Origin: Polysphondylium violaceum
Taxonomy: Eukaryota; Evosea; Eumycetozoa; Dictyosteliales; Dictyosteliaceae
Reading direction: 5' to 3'
Assembly (NCBI GenBank): GCA_000277445.1
Contig: AJWJ01000187.1
Coordinates: forward strand, 1-40,206
DNA length: 40,206 nt
Within the stretch, counting starts at the first letter, position 1; each line of letters starts with the position of its first letter. The position numbers and the translations under genes are program-made. Positions 35,047 to 40,206 of this stretch are shown here, piece by piece. The notes below the pieces were generated by a model. The model ran no database searches and had not been told where the DNA came from. It was given only the letters and a program-made list of their open reading frames with translations.

Positions 35047-35573
35047 ATGTTATCAAACCTTACTAGATTATGCACAAGAGGTTCATCTACCTTTGTTAGA
35101 CAATCCGTTAGATGTTATTCTACTGATTCCTATGAGTAAATATTATTACCACATCATACACCAGTAACAACAACAAACACTCTCTTCATCTCATCATACT
35201 AATACGTAATCTACTAATGAATTATAGCTTAGCTAGAAAAGCAGAAACATCAAACAGCATTTCAGAATTAGATAGTGTATTAAAAGAAGTTAAAGATAAA
35301 CAAATTACAGATATTTCAGTATATGATGTTTTGATGAGAAAATATTCAAAGATTCAACCATCAGATGGTAACTGTGCTGAAGTTTTCATTACAGCTGACA
35401 TTTTAAAGATTTCAGATAAATTCTCTCAAGAATCATTAGATATTTATTCAAATGTTATGAAGAGTCATTTGTTAGATGATAATGATGATTTAAGCGGTTT
35501 AGATTATATTACTAAAGATTATCAAGCATACAAAGAATCTAAAACTAGAAGACCCTGGTTAAACAAAAATTAA
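35047..35573 (+). CDS. Small mitochondrial protein, family not recognised
   Basis: Exons 35047-35135 and 35228-35573 (GTAAAT donor, TTATAG acceptor, phase 2) give 144 residues. The first exon encodes a textbook mitochondrial presequence: MLSNLTRLCTRG...VRQSVRCYSTD, with Arg, Ser and Thr and no acid residues, ending at a likely cleavage region RCYSTDS. The mature part is acidic and helical (LARKAETSNSISELDSVLKEVK, then KYSKIQPSDGNCAEVF) and ends in a basic RRPWLNKN. No membrane segment is visible, so a matrix protein or a peripheral respiratory or ribosomal subunit is likely. Without the first exon the frame would start at 35217 with MNYSLARK, using intron sequence; the spliced form is better. 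Confidence 0.75.
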
Positions 35574-36032
35574 ATATATCATCAATCATTATCATAAACA
35601 AAACTATACTTTTAAACTTTTAAAACATAATATATATATATACCTACGAGTAGTTTATTTCATTCACACCATACACCCTACAACATACATACATTTACTG
35701 CCACAATATACTTACATGTTGTTTATTTAATATAAATAAATAACACAATAATAATAATAATAATGATATATAAAAGATTGTGTTTATTGTAAACAAAAAA
35801 GTTATTGTAATAAAAGTAGCAAGATATTTAGAATGTTTCCTACAACTATGATATACATTTTACACATATGTATCTATATCAACTCTATGATGTTGTTATT
35901 TTTTAATTTTAGGATTAATACCCAGCTCTCTATCCTATTTGAGAAAGGACAAGAGAATTAAAAGTGAGGAGAAATATAGATATAAAGGTTGTAATAATAA
36001 GATCTTCTAGAATGATATATGATATAGATATC
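35574..36032. other. Convergent gap before UPF1
   Basis: About 460 non-coding bases between the ends of the mitochondrial protein gene and UPF1. AATAAA-like signals occur on both strands, with a short AAT triplet run at about 35747-35764. No structured repeat or coding stretch noticed. Confidence 0.55.
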
Positions 36033-39000
36033 TTATCTATTATATCTATTTCTACCATTGTTGTTGTTATTATAATCATTTCCAAATTGGGATTGACTCA
36101 TTGGAATTGATAGATTATAATTTGATTGAGATGAATCACTTGATTGACTCATTTTTTGTGAATTATTGAATCCATTGTTGCTATTGTTGTTGTTATTACC
36201 ATTGTTGAAATTCAAATTTGACATATCTTGATTAAGAGTATCAATTCTACCTTGATAACTTCTTTGTCTTTGTGGGGATTGTTGTTGTTGGAATTGTTGT
36301 TGATTAGGTGATTGGAATTGAGGTGGTTGATATTGTTGATTATAGTTTCTTTGTTGTTGTTGGTAATGTTGAGATTGAGATGGAGATTGAGATTGAGATG
36401 ATTGGGATTGAGATTGAGATGATTGGGATTGAGATTGAGAATTAAATTCAGAAGATTGAGAGTTTGATTGAACCTGTGATGTAGAATAAAATGGTTTGGC
36501 TGAAAAACTATTTCCACTATTATAAAAGGATTGAGATGGACCTGCACCACTTGAAGATTGAGAGAATCTATTGTTTCCATTAAATCTTTGACTTGACCCA
36601 TAAACCAAACTCATACCATAATTTGGATCAATATAATCATTGCCATTGTTGTTGTTACCACCAAAACTATTGTTGTTGTTATTGAAATTGTTATTATAGT
36701 TATTTGGATTATTATTGTATTGTTGTTTGTTTTGAATGAATAATCTCTTTGGTTTTTGGAGAGTGATGGAACTGATTTTAAGATTTTGAAGGTTTCTATC
36801 GGAACCTTCGACCAATACTTGATTGGACTTAAAGTGAGATATCAAATTATTCCACAATTGATCTCTAGAGAGTGCTTTGGCATTACCGAGGATGATGAGA
36901 CCAAATCTAGCACGAGTAAGAGCGACATTGAGACGACGGTGATCTTGGAGGAAACCAATACCTTGATTCTCGTTGGATCTGACACAAGAGAGGATAATAA
37001 AATCTTTTTCACGACCTTGGAAGGAATCGACACTGGCAACCTCAATATCTTTGTAGAGCTCGACAGTGAGTTTACCAACTCTTTGCATATTGGAAACAAT
37101 GTAGGCACGTTGACCTTCGTAGGGGGTGATGATACCAATCTGTTTGGGCTTGGCACCCAATTCCAAGAGCTTGGTGACGATTTTCTCGCAGGTTGCAGCT
37201 TCGGTGGTGTTGACAAAAGAGGTACCAGAGGCAGATATTTCCTCAGAGCCTGGAATGTTGTAGAAAAACATTGGGATCTTGGGGTTGGGCCAAGGAAAGG
37301 CGGCTTGTTGGTTCTCGAGTGTTTTGCTGTCGGTTCCACTGACCAATTGACCCTCGTAGAAATTGTTGGAGGGGAATTCAGAGAGGGCTGGATGCATACG
37401 GTATTGGATGGTGAGACGCTCAGGTTTGTGGCCAAGAGAGATGAGACGCTCAAAGAGAGATTTTGAAAGACCAGCCTCGATGGCCTTTTTGCAGAGCAAA
37501 ACAGGACCCAATTGGAAATGATCACCAACAAGAATAACTTGTTTGGCACCCATCATAAATGGAATAAGACACTCTGGCTCAGAAGCTTGAGTCGACTCAT
37601 CAATCAAGACGTGTGGGAATTTGAATGTCGAGAGACGGGGGTCACCAGCACCAATGCAGGTGGTGCAAATGACATCGGCCTTTTTCAATATGGTGATCTC
37701 TAAGGATCTTCTTCTCATAAGGAATTTCTTTTCATCGGCGGCACTCAAGAAGCCAAACTTCTCTTTGAGTTGGAGGAGTTTAAAGTAGTCGCCATTCTCG
37801 AGCTCGGCAAGCTTTTGAACTTGATGGTGGAGGGTAAGATGTTCGACAGATGAAGTTGTGACACCCCTAGTGACTCTGTCTTGGAGATGAACCTCTTCAC
37901 GAAGCTTGCTGCACAATCTAACAACCTTGAGACCAATAGCATGGAGTCTTTCAGTGAGCTGATCGATGGCTACGTTACTTGGTGTGCAAATGAGTACCTT
38001 TTCGCCTCTTTGTTTGGGCACGTTTTTGACTAGATGGTGGATGATAAATGCCGAGATTACAGTCTTACCGGTACCTGGTGGACCTTGAATCAAAGAGAGT
38101 GGACTGTTGAGCACCTTGTCGACGGCCTTGATTTGTGAGTCGTTCAACACCACGTTCAAATGAGGTAAACGATACTCGGTGGGTTTCTCAATGTGAATAG
38201 GGTTGGGCTCGACAAGATCGTGGCCCAAAAGTGAGTGATAGAGGTAGCTAGAGAGTGCTTGCTGCTTGATGGCAAATGATCTGAGAGCGTTTTCAATTCT
38301 CTCAAAACTGGTGGAACGCCACACCAACTCGACTCTGTATTTGGGGTTCTTTTGCTCCTCAGGCTTGGTCTTGGTCTTGAGTGAGATGCTGTTATCGTCG
38401 ACCTTGGTAACACGACCAATCTCTTCCCATATCGATTGACCTGCGACATAGTATTGCAACTTGATTTCATCGCCGGGAAACACCTTAAAGTCATTGTCAG
38501 AGGCAGAGAAGCCAAATGTTGCGATATTGCTCTTGCTGGGTCCAAGCTCCCATGTGACCAACACATTGTCTTGCGAGAGAGACTCTCTGAGCTCTTTTTC
38601 ATGTTGGGCCTCGAGATTGATGAGTGGCGATATGATCTCCTTGTACTCGTAGGCATCTTTGTAGGCCAAGAGGGTGGGCTTGACAGCCTCGGTGTTTTCG
38701 GGCTTTTCAAGATCGGTAAGAGTGGCGGTTGGATCACTCTTCCAAAACTCCTCCAATTTGTAGATCTGCTTGATATTGATCTGACGTGCACGCTCCATGT
38801 CTTGGTCGGTGGGGTATTTGACCAACCAAGTGAGGAATGCTCTTTGATTGGCATTGATCAATGGTTGCCAATTATTGTCCCAATTGGCCTCTTTGGAAGC
38901 GGCAGTTGAGCATGGGTCTCTGCATAATAATATAACAACACTCTCTGTCTTTGCTGTAATGAATCCTAATAAAAAGATGTTTTTGCATCCACATTGATAG

Positions 39001-39922
39001 CACTCTAACGTAGTGTCACCAAATTGTGATTCGGGATGAAGTGATATCTCTTTGTGTTTTGATTTGACAAGATGTGTAACAATGTGTGATGATGTGTTTG
39101 ATTTTCCTTTACCATTACAAAACCATTTACCACATGATGGATGCATACATCTGACCACTGTAAAGATATCATGTGTACCACAATATCTAATTGTTGTTGT
39201 CTTTATTAATATCTAAAGTATATAGATGACGAGATTGAAAAAACAAACAATACTTACTCACAAGCATGTGATGGTAAATCAACGGGAATTGAATCTGGTT
39301 CTTCAAACATTAAATTATTTGGATCATTGGTTTGTGAATTCATTCTAAAGTAATCTTCATCGTCATCTTTAAATTCTAAATCACCATTGCTACTGGTGTT
39401 GATTTGACTTTGACTACTAAAGTCTTGATGGTGTTTATGATGTTGATCATCGCTATCGGTTGTATCATCATCGCTGTCACTGTCGTCACTGTCATTGCTA
39501 TCTGAATCTGAACCTGAAGTATCGGTATTAGAGTCACTGTCATCACTATCATCACTATCGTCTGAATCGTCACTATCATCACTCTCGTCTGAATCACTAA
39601 AAGAATAATTTCTCATTGATTTTTGTGGTTGTTGTTGAGATTGTTGTTGTGGATGAGAATGATGGTCAAAGTTTGATGAATGAAACTTAGCTAAACTTTG
39701 ATTTATATCACTAAGAGATCCAGATGAGTCATGGTTGCGAATTAAATCTTGTTGCTCAAGCTCGTGATAAATTCTATTGTTGTTTTTGTTGTTGTTGTTG
39801 TTGGTGCTATTATTACCACCAATACTATTATTATTGTTGTTGCTATTATTATTGCTATTGTTATTGTTATTATTACGACTTAAACTGTCATTCTTATTCA
39901 AGTCTTGTGATAATCCATACAT
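36033..39922 (-). CDS. upf1: UPF1/RENT1 RNA helicase of nonsense-mediated decay
   Basis: Minus-strand exons 39922-39258 and 39186-36033 (GTAAGT donor, ATTAG acceptor, phase 2) give 1272 residues. The join restores the zinc-binding CH domain as LPSHACEYCGTHD, matching LPxHACxYCG in other UPF1 proteins. The N-terminus has Asn runs and a long Ser-Asp acidic stretch (about residues 105-155). The CH domain (about 218-370) should bind UPF2 (CMHPSCGKWFCNGKG, CYQCGCKNIFLLGF). The superfamily-1 helicase core covers about 500-1010: motif I GPPGTGKT (590-597), motif II DEST near 751, motif III GDHFQLGP, motif V/VI SFQGREKDF and NVALTRAR. The C-terminal 230 residues are Asn/Ser/Gln-rich with a dense cluster of Ser-Gln dipeptides (about 1170-1200), the type of site phosphorylated by SMG1. 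An earlier first exon cannot be excluded. Confidence 0.96.
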
Positions 39923-40206
39923 TCTCTATTTAAAGTGAAATATTATGGACTAACCTATAAACTAATATACACAGTATATACAATTACATAAATCAAAAAG
40001 AAGAAAAAAAAAAAAAAACTTCCTCAAATATTTATTGGACACGAAAAAAAAATCAAATAAATAATAAAAAAAAATAAATAAATAAAAAATTGAACTGCTT
40101 TTTTTGGTAGTCTAAAAAATTATTACTATATCCCTCAAACGAATATAAACAAGCTCCCTTTTGGACATAATGGATAAAAACATAAAAAAAAAAAAAAAAA
40201 AAAGTA
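39923..40206. other. UPF1 upstream region, right window end
   Basis: AT-rich promoter-type sequence with A runs at about 40004-40018 and 40183-40203. No gene or structured repeat seen before the window ends. Confidence 0.5.

Noticed and set aside
36756-38909. + strand frames of 236 and 157 codons opposite UPF1
   Set aside because: They lie wholly inside the conserved helicase coding sequence and show no family motif.
39724-39933. Cys/Tyr-rich + strand frame near the right end
   Set aside because: It is the complement of the UPF1 Asn run.

Overview
The window is AT-rich eukaryotic nuclear DNA from a dictyostelid social amoeba. The evidence is long poly-A/poly-T intergenic tracts, short introns of about 60-150 nt with GTAAGT/GTATGT-type donors, Asn/Gln/Ser/Thr homopolymers in the proteins, and a myosin II heavy chain that matches the Dictyostelium mhcA product along its whole length (2114 residues, one intron). 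The protein sequences differ enough from D. discoideum, as I remember them, that another dictyostelid is more likely; I cannot name the species.

Layout. Left part (1-6641, all + strand): a RhoGAP plus beta-propeller protein, mitochondrial Hsp60, and the ubiquitin-shuttle protease Ddi1. A convergent gap (6642-7624) follows and holds two long imperfect hairpins. Next, on the minus strand, come a PH-domain two-pass membrane protein (first exon recovered by splice reconstruction) and mhcA (9330-15760). A 2.2-kb non-coding stretch with structured segments separates mhcA from an EDC4/Ge-1 decapping scaffold gene (17973-22154, minus). This is divergent to a small mitochondrial membrane-protein gene (22444-23132, +).

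Right part: a small unidentified gene (23362-23883, minus), a five-exon unidentified gene of about 1004 codons (24337-27667, minus), a dual-specificity phosphatase with gelsolin-like segments (28092-31888, minus, possibly with a further first exon near 32.8 kb), an SLC35B1-type ER nucleotide/nucleotide-sugar transporter (33495-34769, minus, with an apparent one-base homopolymer frameshift), a small mitochondrial protein gene (35047-35573, +), and UPF1, the nonsense-mediated-decay helicase (36033-39922, minus).

Functionally the window is mostly housekeeping: mitochondrial folding (Hsp60), proteasome shuttling (Ddi1), cytokinesis and motility (myosin II, RhoGAP), mRNA decay (EDC4 and UPF1), phosphatase signalling and ER transport. 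I saw no mobile element, CRISPR array, rRNA or tRNA. The less ordinary material is the set of long inverted repeats, an 18-bp perfect palindrome, an orphan coding-like exon, two unidentified genes, and unusual domain combinations. All exon joins were worked out by eye from reading frame, splice consensus and homology remembered from the families, not from transcripts.
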